Of a stretch of 64,000 bases of DNA, positions 24,514 to 52,341 are shown piece by piece. The translations under genes and the position numbers were made by a program. The number at the start of each line of letters is the position of its first letter. Within the stretch, counting starts at the first letter, position 1. The stretch spans positions 46,510,159-46,574,158 of the forward strand of contig CM049313.1 of assembly GCA_026874595.1 (NCBI GenBank). The letters are read 5' to 3'. Below the pieces are notes generated by a model. The model was not told where the DNA came from. It did not search any database and saw only the letters and a program-made list of their open reading frames with translations. This stretch comes from Sipunculus nudus (taxonomy: Eukaryota > Annelida > Sipuncula > Golfingiida > Sipunculidae).

Positions 24514-26332
24514 CATGAAGGGATTCACCAATATGCTGATTTGTAAAGAAATATTTTTTTCGCACATGGTACATATGGGAGTCAGATGGACAAAAGTTCC
24601 ATTATTTTATTGCTTGCCGGAAATCTTCGATTTCTGCAAGCAGGTTGGTCAGTCGCGGATGTCTGTTTGTCTGTTTGTTTGTTTGTTTGTCTGTCTGTCT
24701 GTGTACTCTCTACAGGCCACAATTTTCCAGCAATTGCTTTCAAACTTATACAGCTGGTAGACAAGCAAAAGTCCTGGAGGCCTATTGTTTTTGGGCATTA
24801 TAGGTCAAATGTCAAGGTCAAGGTCATCAAAAGTATACAAAACGGTTTTTTGTTCATATCTGTGTTAATATTGATCGTATCTACTTCAGCAGTAGCTCAT
24901 TTTAATCGTCATTCCAAGGCCTGTCTTCTGGTGTGTAGCTGACTCAATTTGCGGTAACCATGGTAACGCATTTTTGGGGAAAAGTGCTGATATTTTTCTA
25001 AATTTGTCAGTTTTATAGCTACAGAGGTCTAGTTTTTTGCTTCAGGTAGCATTCACCTAGTACTACAAGATTCTATTAAGAGTCTCGCAATATCTCGTAT
25101 GATATCTCGTCAAACGAGATATTTCGAGATTTCAGTAATCTTGCCCTGGAGGCCACAGTTTTGCAGGAATCTTTTTGAAACTGACATATCGTAAGTCCTA
25201 CACTATTATCTCGAAATTAATTTTTCATTTTTTGAATTCGGCCGCTAGGGGGCGCTTGGTGCAAACCTCTCCAACATATCATGTTTTGGCAATATCTCCA
25301 AAATTATAAGCCTCAATTACAAAAACTATAGTTTATTTTTTTCCTCTAAGTCTTCTTCATGAAATCGTTTAGTCATCTGGTCTCAATCTTGTGTCACTTT
25401 GTCTGTGTGTCTGTTTCTCAGTTGTCCTCAAATCCGCTTGCTTGCCAGTTCTTGCGTCTCACATATAGCATTCTAAAGGCCACAGTTTTGAAAAAATCTT
25501 TTCAAAACTATTACATCTTATGTCTTACACTAATATCTCGAAACGTATTTTTCATTTTTTCAGAATTGGCCGCTAGGGGGCGGTGCACTCAAACTTCCAC
25601 AACATATCATTTTTTGGCCATATCTCCAAAACTATTAATCTCATTTACATAAACTATAGCTTATTATCTTCCTCTGAGGTTTCTCCATCACATGATTAAG
25701 TCAACTGGTCTCAATCTTGGGTCAGTTTGTCAGTATGTTTGTCTGTTTTTCAGTTGTCCTCAATTTCGCCTGCTTCCTGGTTCTTGCTTCTCACATGTAG
25801 CATTCTACTGGCCACAGTTTTCCAGGAATCGTTTTGTAAATTACACTTGTCATATATCGTGATGATATCTGGAAGTCCTATGTTTATTATTCAAATAAGT
25901 CAGAGGTCAAGGTCAAGGTGATCAAAATATATCAAAATCTTATTTACTTTAGAACTGTTAATATTGGTTCTTCTTCACAAACTATGGATTATTTTCTTTC
26001 ACTTTGACACTGCTCGTTCACCTGACAAATTTTACATCATTTCCGGCAAGCGCGTGACCTCAGGTCATCTAGTTTTAGTTTCAAGTGAAAGGATTTCTTA
26101 TGTAACAGGTTACATATTTCCCTGAATGCATATGCAGGACAAATATTATATATTATACAAACATGAAGGGATTCACCAATATGCTGATTTGTAAAGAAAT
26201 ATTTTTTTCGCACATGGCACATTTTGGAGTCAGATGGGCAAAAGTTCCATTATTTTATTTTAGTTTCAAATGAAAGGATTTCTTATGTAACAGGTTACAT
26301 ATTTCCCTGAATGCATATGCAGGACAAATATT
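24514..26332. repeat. Tandemly duplicated A-B segment, first copy split by a 1.46-kb insertion
   Basis: Segment A (24514-24611) recurs at 26160-26252, and segment B (26073-26150) recurs at 26253-26332. In the second copy A and B are contiguous. In the first they are separated by 24612-26072. The insert carries GCTTGCCGGAAAT at its left end and ATTTCCGGCAAGC at 26039-26051, a (TCTG/TTTG)n run near 24660-24700, and three diverged units of about 330 bp containing GGCCACAGTTTT and GGCCGCTAGGGGGCG. Confidence 0.65.
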
Positions 26333-27829
26333 TTTTCAGAGATCATGTGATGCCCGAAGTATAACAGACTTGGTTAGTGGATATTGAGGTAAGAAACGGT
26401 ATGTATACATTCTTATCAGCGTTGTTCTCGGGCGGAATTCATTTTGCAAAGCCCATTGATATAGGCCTACTATAAAATCCTATAGACTGACGTATTCAGA
26501 ATATAGTTATTCAGTGACATTAAATAGCAGGCATTTTGTACTAAAATGGGTAGTATGAAAGCTAAAACTGACCCTTCCGCGCCTTGAACCTAAAGTAGAA
26601 AGACTTATAGCGTCTTATATAATTACCTGTTTTGCTTCTACATTTATGAAAAAGACGTATAAAATTTGGGCTTGAAAAAAAACTGAAATGAAACATACAT
26701 TGATTCAGAGCAATTAGATACTTACAAAAGCACAATATATCGATCTGTTTATAGGTTAAAAATAAAATTTATGCATTATCTAATAATCTGTTCCATTTAC
26801 AGGCAAGTCCCTTACCGCAGTAATTTTGAGCATATGGTAGGATATTTTACTAAATTAAAAGGCAAGTCCCTTGTCCGTTGTAATTTTGAGCATATGGTGG
26901 GATATTTTACTATGTTATCAATATATTCTATATTATTACTGGCAATGGTTGAACTGAATCGTTGTCACGTGACTCCTCTGCATCCAAGGCCAGGGAAATG
27001 TCCGGTTTTTTAGGCTTTAAATTTCGGGAACTATGCCAAATGGTTCTAAATTAGATGTCCGTCTGTTCATTAAAACTGTCGAGATGGCAACCTTGAGAGC
27101 TGGGCGTTATAAGCTATTTGTGACTGGTAACTGTCTGTGTGCTGCCACAACCTGTATAAACTCTCATCTATTAAAGGGACAACTTTTGGTAAAACTGCAC
27201 AAAATATAGTACATTTACTAGCACTGACTATGAGGTGGCGTTGTGTCAACTCGTCATTATGCGCAATTTGAGGGAAATGGGCGAGATGAGTCTTTAGTTT
27301 CGTTGTGGTGAAAGTGAAACGTTAACTTTTTATTGATTTTGTACACACTTTCATGTGACAATTTAATTTAAGCTGAAAGCTGCGTAATGGGGTTGAACAC
27401 AATGGTAGTTATGGTACATTTAAACACTGAAGAGTCATCAGTTTCAAGCTCTAGTTCATTCCAGTGTCGAAGACCACCCAATCAAAGGGTTCACAAAAAA
27501 CAGAGACTGTGGACATCGAGCTCGGTCCTGCTGTCATCTGGGGAATGAAGAGTGGACTACAAATTATTTTTTTTTTAATTTTGGATACCTGATCCAGGTT
27601 ATCTCCATGGAGAATTCAAATCCATCCTGTAAAAACTATTAACATAATGACTTTCTTTCTTTCTTTTTTCTTTTTTTTTTTTTGTTAGGAGCATATTTAT
27701 ATCGATCGTGATGTTATTTCCACGTCTCATAATAATTTGCATATGACACAAGGTATAAAAAAGTTTCAGTTATTGGGAAAAGGCTAGAAATCTTGCATGG
27801 ATTGATCCAAAAATCAACTTGACCGAAGA
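26333..27829. other. Intergenic, no gene recognised
   Basis: Contains a short tandem duplication starting GGCAAGTCCCTT at about 26802 and 26861, and a pyrimidine-rich (TTTC)n stretch at about 27650-27683. No exon or repeat terminus was identified in the rest. Confidence 0.4.
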
Positions 27830-29250
27830 TCTTAGATAGTGTTGTCATGTACCGGAAACTCGTGGCGCCACCTATTATCCTTTTCTTATTTTCGTGCCAT
27901 TTAATACCCCCATTATTGCCACTTAACAGTACTTTGAGCATTATAAGTCAAAAACTAATGGACAGATTTCTTTCATATTATGCATATACATAGACATGGG
28001 TTATGGGATGATATATATTTAAATTGGGGTCATGACCTTTCCTATGAGAGTGATCTTGACATTGAATATTACCATATATGGTGAAAATCACACTAAATCA
28101 CAAATATCTCAATAAGGGATATATGCATTGGTCCAAAAATCAAATTGACCGAAGTTCTTAGATAGCTTTGTCTTTTGGTGACAGGTGGTGCTTCCTTCTG
28201 TCTTTCTCTTGTGTTCGTGCCTTTTAATACCCAATCTTTGCCACTTGACAGTACTGTGAGCATTATAAGTCTTAAACTTATAAACAGATTGAGCCGAAAT
28301 TGCGCATGTACATTGATCTTGGATACCTCAATCTTGTATTCAAGACTGGTGGTGCCATCTGCAATCGTTTGCCGTGGCGTCCACCTGTACATGTGCCTTT
28401 GGTGCCAGAAAACTGCTCATATCTCCGGTGTGGTCCAAGGTATTGGTCTGGAATTTTGCACGGCCATCCATCTCGGAAATTTTTCTCGTAAACCAGACAG
28501 GTGGCGCCACCTACCTTCCCGTTTTTGTAGAAAAAATTGTGCCCTTTTCTGAGGAGTGATTTGCACTTTTGGCCTGAAATTGTGCCTATTCATAGATCTT
28601 GCACTCCTCCATCTTTTACTCAAGACAGTTGGCGCCATCTGCAATCGTTTTGCTATAGCGTCCATCTGTACATTTGCTTTCGGTGAAAATTGCTTATATC
28701 TCCAGAGTGGTTCAAGGTATTTGTCTCAAATTTGGCATGTCCATCCATCTTTGAAAGTTTTCTCAGAAAACAGACAGGTGGCGCCACCTACCTTTCCGTT
28801 TTTGTAGAATAAATTAATGTCCTTTTCTTAGGAGTGATTTGCCCTCTTGGCCTGAAATTGTGCATATCCATAGATCCTGAACTTCTCCATCTTGAACATA
28901 AGACTGGTGGTGCCACCTACCTTCCCTTTTTTTGAATAAAATAATGCCTTTTTCTCAGGAGTGATTTGGCCTATTGGCCTGAAATTGTGCATATCTATAG
29001 ATCTTGGACTCCTCTATCTTGTACGCAAGACTGGTGGCGCCATCTGCAATCGTTTTGACATGATGTCCACCTGTATATTTGTTTTAGATGAAAATTGCTC
29101 ATATCTCAGGAGCCTTCAATGTGTTGTCACCATTTTGGCATGTACATCCATCCTTGAGAGTTTTCTCGTCAACAAGACAGGTGGCGCCGCCACCTACCTT
29201 ACCATTTTTATAGTATAAATTCATCCCCTTTTCATAAGAGTGGTTCTCTT
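27830..29250. repeat. Repeat cluster with GGTGGCGCCACC palindromes
   Basis: Units of about 260-270 bp recur from 28180 to 29220. Each contains GGTGGCGCCACCT or a variant, CATCTGCAATCGTTT, and GGAGTGATTTG...GGCCTGAAATTGTGC. The 27830-28130 part has a second copy at 62150-62550 with the shared text GGCGCCACCTATTATCC and CATTATAAGTCAAAAACTAA. Overlapping open frames on both strands here are repeat artefacts. Confidence 0.7.
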
Positions 29251-29709
29251 TATTGCCCCCAATATTTGGTGAAAAATATTGTTTCTCAAGTTGATAGATG
29301 GAAAAAGCAATAGTCGCTTGCCAAATGTCAGTATGTGCTGCTGATTCGGAGATGGGGGGGGGGGGGGACTAGTCTTTAAGGGGTAGGGGGATTAATTGTC
29401 TGGCGATACTATATGGCACCTGCGGTGCCAAGAAGTATCTAGTTTCTAATGTTTCCTCTGTTATGATTTTTCTCTAAACATTCAGTTTTATCAATTCATT
29501 GAATTATTATAATTACTGTTTTTATATTATTATTATTTTAGTAGTAGTAGTAGTAGTAGTGGAAGTATTATTAATAGTTGTAGTAGTAGAAGAAAACAAT
29601 CAGTCAATTAGAGCATTAAAAAAAATTTAAGGTGACGCGCAATCCAGCACAATTCATCATCAGAAATGCCTTGGAGTACATATTTTCCCATACATTCAAG
29701 AAATATCCT

Positions 29710-29768
29710 TATTGGCCATTCCTTAGGAATTCCTTGAATGACGTCATTCACACAAGTGCAAGGTCAAA
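29710..29768 (+). promoter_or_regulatory. Candidate IDH3A proximal promoter: inverted CCAAT, CRE, ERR-like half-site
   Basis: ATTGG (inverted CCAAT) lies near 29711, a perfect cAMP-response palindrome TGACGTCA at 29739-29746, and GCAAGGTCA, one base from the oestrogen-related-receptor element TNAAGGTCA, at 29758-29766 directly before the ATG. The transcription start is not known; the site next to the ATG could lie in the 5' UTR. Motifs are seen; function is inferred. Confidence 0.4.
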
Positions 29769-44698
<14,930 letters not shown>

Positions 44699-45766
44699 AT
44701 CACAGACCAAAGATTTATCTAAACTGGCCTCTCCCTGATTGTCTGTTTCTTGTGTCATACTCTGAGAGTTTACACCCTCCTCTGCATTCTGGAGACATAT
44801 GATGTGTTGGTAGTTGTTCCCGGATTTTATCTCATTGTGTCCTTTTTGGACTAGTCAAACTTGAATGATCTGAGCATGCACAACTATGACACTTTTTGTG
44901 ATACAGTCACTGGTTGCATATAATCAGTAAATATTCAGTTACTATTGTGACAGTCAACTTATGAACGGCCACTTTATCAGCATCACCAGTTTAAAAAAAA
45001 AAATGGTAACAGTCATTAATCTAGACTTTTCTCTTCATATTTTCCTTTTCTTTTCCATAATAAGTAAATGATCTCACCTGCTTCTCATTTTTGTGGTACA
45101 TTCACCAGTCTGCTCTATGAAGAGTAGTTTGGAGAGTTCCCCTTCTACAAGAGAAGTACTAAGTAACCACATGCAAATACCAAAGAGCTGTAGAGATCAT
45201 TCCTTAAACTAACAAGTTAAGTGCACAGTCAGATTTATTGCTACTCATTGTGATTTACATAATAGAAGTAGCATGATGCATACATAGACAATTCATTCAT
45301 GGCATTCCTCTTTGAGAATCAAAGTGTAACTTGCACTTCTTGCACTACATACCATAAGCCTTTAACATATTTTTAAAAATTTTATAACATGAAGAATCAA
45401 GTTTTATTCTTATCTTCAAATGCAGAGAATCTTGTTAATTTTTTCATATTGACCCCTAAGTGTGATGGGGCGGGGAGGAGTTGCAATGCACTGCGATTAG
45501 CCGTCTTAGAAACACTCAAAGACTGATTAAAACACACATATTGGAACACGAGGCTATATACTGCATTATAAGCTTTGCATAAGATGAACTCATGACATGG
45601 TTTTCAGGAACTTAAAACATTTGCTTATGAAACCTTGATGGAATGAATACACTCCGGGTCTGTATATCAATGTATCGATGTACTAAAACCATCCAGATCT
45701 CCCACTTAACCAAGCAGCTGTCAGACATTTGGTTATGTATAGTTACAGTTGATGCATTGTAATAAA
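44699..45766 (+). other. Probable IDH3A 3' untranslated region
   Basis: AT-rich non-coding sequence following the stop. The first clear AATAAA noted is at 45761-45766, another is at 46556-46561. The real cleavage site cannot be fixed from sequence. Confidence 0.4.
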
Positions 45767-45839
45767 TATTATTAAATACAAATATATGTACCATATCATT
45801 TGAATATAGATAAGTGCCAACCACCAAAATCATAACATG

Positions 45840-45842
<3 letters not shown>

Positions 45843-45892
<50 letters not shown>
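45843..45892. repeat. (AT)n microsatellite
   Basis: About 25 AT dinucleotides followed by a short ACACAC and more AT. Frames of tyrosine and isoleucine across it are artefacts. Confidence 0.95.
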
Positions 45893-45903
<11 letters not shown>

Positions 45904-48900
45904 TATATATTCATTCATTGAATAGGAGTCTGTGCTAAATTGAGGCAGCTGTATACAATTGTCCATAATACATGAAAAGTAATCTCTCTTTTTGTCCATA
46001 CCTTAATTCAGAATTCAGATACCCTGATTAAGTTTTTTTTTTTTGTCCATGCATTATGTAGTAATGATATGAACAGCAGAGCTCAGAACAAGCATCTTGA
46101 TTCAGGCCAAAGCATATAAGAATAATTTATATATAAAATATAAACATAGCAATACATTATGATATTACTGTACCAGGTTAAGTATTACCACAAGGTCATG
46201 CATATTCATATTATCACCTCACTGTTGACGCTTGTATGATACTGAAGCTTGGCACATGTATGTGACATACAATAATAATCATATTTTGCTGTTAGGCCTA
46301 TATGCTTAAATATTACATTGCTTATACAGTACAGAAAGATTTATACATGGTAAACTAGCTTGTGATGTACACATCTTTGTACAAATATGCTGTCATTTTT
46401 GTAAAATAAGTAAAGGTTTAACAATTTACACCTGTCATTTCTGAACAGTAGGTGTGATGCAAGTCCTTGCCACATCTGAGAGATGTTCATGTCACCACGT
46501 AAATGAGACTGCCACTTGAAAAACAGCTTTATAAAGTGTAATACATTTGCATTTAAATAAATATTTAAAATTGATTTATTGCATCCATCAAAAGTAGCTA
46601 TACAGAAAACATTATTGTTGAGTTAGAACAGTTTTAACTATCAAGCAGCTTAATTAGTTACATGAGTTAATATTTAAAAAATACGCAAATTTTGTTTTTA
46701 ATAAACAGCTTATGAAAGTAGAGTCACAGGTAAGTTAATCAGGCATAGAATACCTGTAAGTGATTGGTTAGTCATGTTCCACAAGAAGTTCCATTTCATG
46801 CTGCAATTGGCACAACTAAGTTTAATGGCACAAACATGACCAGCTGGGTATGAATCCCTGATGTAAGACACAGCAAAGCGTTTCCCAGGAGTTACAGTCA
46901 AAATCTTTGGTCACTGAAACCAAACAGGGGTCTAAGTTGGCTAAATGTTTCATAGGTCAGATGTATATGATTCCACAGGTTCACCCTGCAGACCACAAGC
47001 CTGCCTTTATTTCAAGAACGTTGTGATTTTAATTGGTGTAAATACTAGTATTGCTTGTAAAGAGAAAAAGCACTGAGTAAGAATGGTGCAGTAAATAATA
47101 AACTTCCAAGTCAGTTCCTTGAAAGTCTTGTTTTATCTTGTGAATATTACACTAGGGTTCCACTTGGCTTGTGGTTGTGTACAAATAACCAGTCCTACAC
47201 CTGAAAATGCAAGTATCCAGCATGTAGGCAGCTTAAAATTTCATCCCCGATAGAATTTGCATGAAGCTGTTAAGAAGATAAAGGTGATGCACAGTGTTGT
47301 CTCACTCACTGTGACACGCGAGTTGGGCGCTGCTTGAACAAGTGTTATAGAGTGGTTTCAGTTTTAATTAGTGTGCTGTTGTACATGTATATTTATGATG
47401 ATGGTCAAGGCCTTTGTTATTTATTATCAGGTATTTGTACACCTTGAACATAAACTGTTTTACTTGAAATAAATATTGTATGTTAAAATGTTTGTGATGA
47501 CTTTGAAACCACATTATAAAAGCACATATGTATTTTGGGTGAGACTGGATGAAGCATGTATTTTTCATATTGTTTAAATATCCTAGTGTTAACTGGGAAA
47601 GGCCTAATCCAATACATGAACGTGTTTCATGGATGGAAGGCAGGAAATAAAACACAGGCCCACCTAACAAAGGTACTGGTACTGCAAAACGGCCCTTAAG
47701 AGAGCAATTTTTTTGTGAAACTACATCCTTTTCTGGAGCATACATATAGTACAAATGTATTTTTTTTCATTTCCTTTCATTTCCGGGCAAAGTATGTTTT
47801 AGCTATCAAGATGTCTGTGATAGTCACGCCTTAGAAGGAGGGTACATGGCAGAATTTATGGAACAACCCATATTCTATAAAGCCACCCTATCGCCAGAGA
47901 TCTTTTTTACTAAAAACGAACCTCCTCCTGCCAGGCACTGTCGGACGGCCGGGACTACTCTCAGCTGCAGTGGTCTTCCACTGGAAACATAAAAGAGTAT
48001 TTCCTTGCTTTCCCCGGCAAAGTATATATCACCAGGAGTACAGCTATCCAAATTCCTATGAAAGTCAACACCTTGTCATGCTGGTACATGGCTGATTGGC
48101 AGATTTTATGGAACATCCCTTAATGAATTTCATTAAAGCCAGAAGAGCATTGACCCAGTTATAGGCTTTAATTAAAATAATTTAATCGAGCCCCAATTTC
48201 TCCCGGAGGGTAGGGGTTAACATTTAACTGTTTACAGGTACTGCAAAACTGTATTAGTTAAAACAATATTTTAAGTGAAAACAATTCTTTTCCTGAAATA
48301 TACTCCTGTGTGACCGAGCATTACTGATTTCGAACATGGTCTGAATTAAAATTTGTTTATGGTACAGGCGGCCTTGTACAACTGAGAAGTGACTGTAGTA
48401 ATAGCTTGCCGCCTTTCAGAATAAATTATTGCAGCATTCGCTGTAAAATGTAATAAAAACAGTTGCTCTCTTCAGTATAAAATAGCGTCGCACAATTTTT
48501 TTTATATACACGACAGTTCAGAAGAATTGGCCGGGTTGATTCTCCCAAAAAGTTTTCGTGGAGACATGAAATAAATTAGAATCCCTCTATCATTCCCCCT
48601 TCCCCTCTCCCCTCCCTTGGATCAGCTTCTGGCCTGAATAAATGCAGGAAGTAGATAAGCTGTAAATTTGCTTTTAATTAAAAGTATCTGGAATAGACTC
48701 TCAGCCCATCAGGAAAAAGGCTCCCAAATTCCTAACATAAACATGCAAATGTGTTATATATTTTATAAAATAAAACAATTACAGGCCATCTGAATTAATT
48801 ATCCTTTGTTATATCATCTTAAATTTTAATCAGTCTTTTCGAGTGTTTCCCGTCTTTTTTTAACATATATCACTGACGTCACGAAGATATGTCTGCAACG

Positions 48901-49174
48901 CAAATTTGGTAACTTTAGATATCATGTTAATAATGATAAAAATTTTCTATTCAATAATTATTATTAGCACAAACCCCAGTGAAATATTTCGAATTCCTAA
49001 AACATTTCAAAGAAATCTGGTAAACCTTACCCCCTATACTGTACCTTATTTTACTGGATCTGTCAACAAGGTAACTGCGTACAGTTATAACTACGAACAA
49101 ACAAGAAGTGTCGTATAGAACTTATTAAAAGATATTGGCTGGATGGAAATCCAATAGCGTTTGCATCCACAAGG
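45893..49174. other. Intergenic between IDH3A and MRPS16, no gene recognised
   Basis: AT-rich. Two diverged segments near 47765-47885 and 47998-48140 share CCGGGCAAAGTAT or CCGGCAAAGTATA, GGTACATGGC and TTTATGGAACA, so they are an old local duplication. No splice-supported coding exon was identified; minus-strand frames at 46710-46901 and 47368-47754 are discussed among the rejected items. Confidence 0.45.
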
Positions 49175-49395
49175 AGTGTGTGTTTGTTTACAACATAACT
49201 CACGCAATCCTGAACGGAATCTCATAAATTCTTTAGGCCATTTCGGAAATGGGCTAATGAAGAATCGGTTAGATTTTGGTATGGATCCGGCACATTATTA
49301 TCCGGATTCATGAATGTCACCAACTTATATTCACAAACGTAGAGTCACTTATGTACGAATGAACCTGGGGATATGGGCCGAATAATTGAATTCAA
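49175..49395. repeat. Interspersed repeat, copy 2
   Basis: Shares blocks such as AACGGAATCTCAT and CATTTCGGAAATGGGC, plus further matches, with 18718-18935. Confidence 0.6.
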
Positions 49396-50366
49396 ACACG
49401 GTTTAGGGAGCATCCCAGAATAGACATCCCCGCCGCCGCCCACATGGCGGAGGCTTTTGCATTTCTATGTATTCAGATTTCTATAATTTCTATTTTTTTC
49501 TTTTTAATCGGTTTTAACCTAGAATAAAATGAATGAAGTACTTGCTCCTTAACATTAATGTGACAGTTCATTTTGAGAAACCACGCCCAAGAAATATAAA
49601 TAGAAATGACAGAAATCTGAAACTGAACAACTGTTATTTACTGACACCACATGTTGAAACATTATAAACTTCTCCGTTTTATGTTGGTTAAGTGCACTGC
49701 ATGGGAAATGGCTTGCCCCTCAGTATTATTTAAGTGTGCCGCAAACTTAAAATGTTTTAAAAGTTATCACTTGTCTCCTCAGTTGACAAGGGGTATTTTA
49801 GTTTATTGTTATAATTACAATTATTATAATTATCATAATTATCATTATTATTAGAAGTAGTAGTAGTGTATGAAATAGTTAATATTTTGTCCGCATATTA
49901 AATAATCAATGTGACAATGGATTCAATATGTGTGGTTTACTGCATAGGAAGATCGCGAATGGAACCCCCCAGAAACAATGAAAATGTGACAATAGCGAAA
50001 AATTAGACTCGCGAATAAGCTTATTCCAACTCACATGTTGAACCTAAGACGATAATTTCAAGGGATACCTCTTGAAGGCCACGAATTTCCTTTGAAGCTC
50101 TTGAAAGGCTTTATTCTCTATATTTTTCAGTTCCTCTTGTCATCATAAGATTATGAGCATGCAGCAGGATGTATTTTTAACCTAACCTTGGATTGTGCAA
50201 TTTTAGCAATTTTTATAGACAGTGTACTAAGGAAACAACCACTGCCCCCCCCCCCTTCTCAAATGTTGTGTAATATTAATATTAAGAGTTGTTAATCTGT
50301 GAAAAGTACTTGAATTACGTGCAACAATGTTATATGAGGAGTAATTTTCATGTATGGTATAAAATA

Positions 50367-50666
50367 TACTATAATTTTCTATACTATACTTTAATATACA
50401 CTATTATATACTATAATATACTTTATTCTTATTTTATTATAATACATTATATTATATCATATCATCTTATTTTAGTTCATTGTTGTTCTATAATATTATT
50501 TAATATTATATAATTTAATATAATATAATATAATATAATATAATATAATATTATATAATATAATATAATATAATATAATATAATATAATATAATATAATA
50601 TAATATAATATAACTAAATGACCATGTATTCTTTTCTATAATATAATTTAATATAATATTATACAT
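50367..50666. repeat. AT-only low-complexity tract with (TAATA)n core
   Basis: A pentamer array TAATA repeats through about 50519-50612, embedded in imperfect TA-rich sequence. The phrase AACTAAATGACCA occurs on both sides (about 50614 and 50672), hinting at a local duplication. Confidence 0.9.
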
Positions 50667-50743
50667 GTATAACTAAATGACCAAGGGAGCACCACCGTAC
50701 CGGAGCGCCACCGTGTGTGATTGCAAGAGACTGGTACAAGTCG

Positions 50744-50937
50744 TAGACTGGTACCCTGCTCTATTAAGGCCCTCAAGCAAAGCATAGATATAATTGGCCT
50801 AGAGCAGCGTAGACTGGTTCCCGTGTCCAATAACGTGACGTATATATATTCTTTCGAGGACGCGACGATAGAGAGAGAAAGAGGAGAGGAACCAGCCTAA
50901 GAGCAGCGGTGCCATAATAGAGCGGGGTACCAGTCTA
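50744..50937. repeat. Foldback element with 23-bp inverted ends
   Basis: TAGACTGGTACCCTGCTCTA (from 50744) pairs with 50915-50937 at 22 of 23 positions. A nested second pair (GTAGACTGGTTCC / GGAACCAGCCTA) lies inside. GGAGCGCCACC occurs outside both ends (about 50702 and 50946). Confidence 0.6.
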
Positions 50938-51208
50938 GCTATCTGGAGCGCCACCATGCAGACTTTGATGTAACTAAATGGAGATTGCCGTTTGTGACAT
51001 TGAATAGTAGAACTGAAGTCAAATAGCCACAGTTATGTAAGTTTGGCCAATTTTGTAACTTTTCCATTGAACTTCATCATTTCACATTAATTCAGCTTAT
51101 TCTTAAAGATTACAATGCTTTAAAAAATTGCCAAGAAGTGATATATTACTAAAATACCCTTATTATCGCTATATCCAGTCTTGCCATCTCGTGAGGCCTG
51201 ACCCTGAG

Positions 51209-51819
51209 GGTCCGCCAAAACACCCACCGGTATTTTGGGTGTGTGTGACGAAACACCACAAAACACTGGCATAGGTTAATAAATTATCATCTGTCGCATA
51301 TGTCAATGCAGAATTGTGCCAGTTCTGTAAAATAAAAGAAGGAAGTGGCTAAACAGCCGGCAGGGTGCCAGAAATTTAGTCCACAGGCTAAACAACCGGC
51401 AGGGGAAATTGACCTTGCTGGCAGTCTATCCCACTGGCTAAACTGCCGGCAAGTTAATGTATGCTCTATTTCGGTCTATTTCAGCGCTATACTCCAAACT
51501 TTCCATTATCATTTAGAAAGCAACAGTGTTTTGTACAACTGACAAGTGCTCTGCTTGTTTGTGACTTGTGCCACTAGGGGGCAGCGTCATAGCTGGCATT
51601 AATGGCTGCCGTGTCCGCTGTTGAACAGATCACGGCAGGAAACACTCGTTTTTATGTTTATTTCATAAATTTATGACACAATATTGCAGAGATATATTCA
51701 TTAGATGATTATTTATTTATTGGTGTTACGTTTCCGGTTCAGGTTTGAACTTAAGTGGGTGTTTCTTGGTGTTTCGTCACAGATACCCAAAACTGTTGTT
51801 TTGGGTGTTTAGGGGGACC
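51209..51819. mobile_element. Non-autonomous element with about 60-bp imperfect TIRs
   Basis: The left arm starts GGTCCGCCAAAACACCCA and continues through TGACGAAACACCA. The right arm is its inverse, with GTGTTTCGTCA and ending GGGGGACC. No transposase frame and no clear target duplication were seen. Inside lies TGCCACTAGGGGGCAGCG at 51569-51586, a close match to the CTCF consensus. The element sits about 520 bp upstream of the MRPS16 coding exon. Confidence 0.6.
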
Positions 51820-52341
51820 GTTTTGTGACACAACTTGTACAATCTCAAGCCAGTTTATATAGAAAAACGGACTCAAGCACCTGTATTCATGCCGCACAAA
51901 TCGAGGCATTTATAATGTCAGTATGACTTTTAACTAGTTTAAGCGTCACTTGCTGAATTAATATATACTGCTAGTACGCATGGACATGAATGTATTTTCT
52001 GTTATTTTATGTCTGTAAATGTGAAATTTGTTGCATGGCTTTTACAATATTGTTAGTAGTTTTAGTGTTGAGAAAATTTTTGCATTATTATCAATAGAAA
52101 ACGTTTGAATTTCAGATTTATCTGGTTATTTCAATATTTATCTGGTTAAGTAAGATTTTTAAAGGGGTCTAGAAAGGTTTGATTATTTACCAAGTAATGC
52201 CTAATGGAATCCTTGTTCATTCAGTGCACTGTAACAGAAAAATGGAATTTCAAAGTAAAATTAATGTTTATATTTATTATGTATAATTAATATGACATTA
52301 AATATTATTAAATATTTTTATTATTTTTTTTTTATTCTAGC

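Noticed and set aside
46710-46901. Minus-strand frame with PAGHVCAIKLSCANCSMKW, possibly a zinc-binding exon
   Set aside because: The C-x2-C followed by W is suggestive of a transposase-associated domain, but the match is too weak and no neighbouring exon supports it.
47368-47754. 128-codon minus-strand frame
   Set aside because: No recognisable family, low-complexity His/Tyr/Lys-rich end, no splice or start context. Treated as chance.
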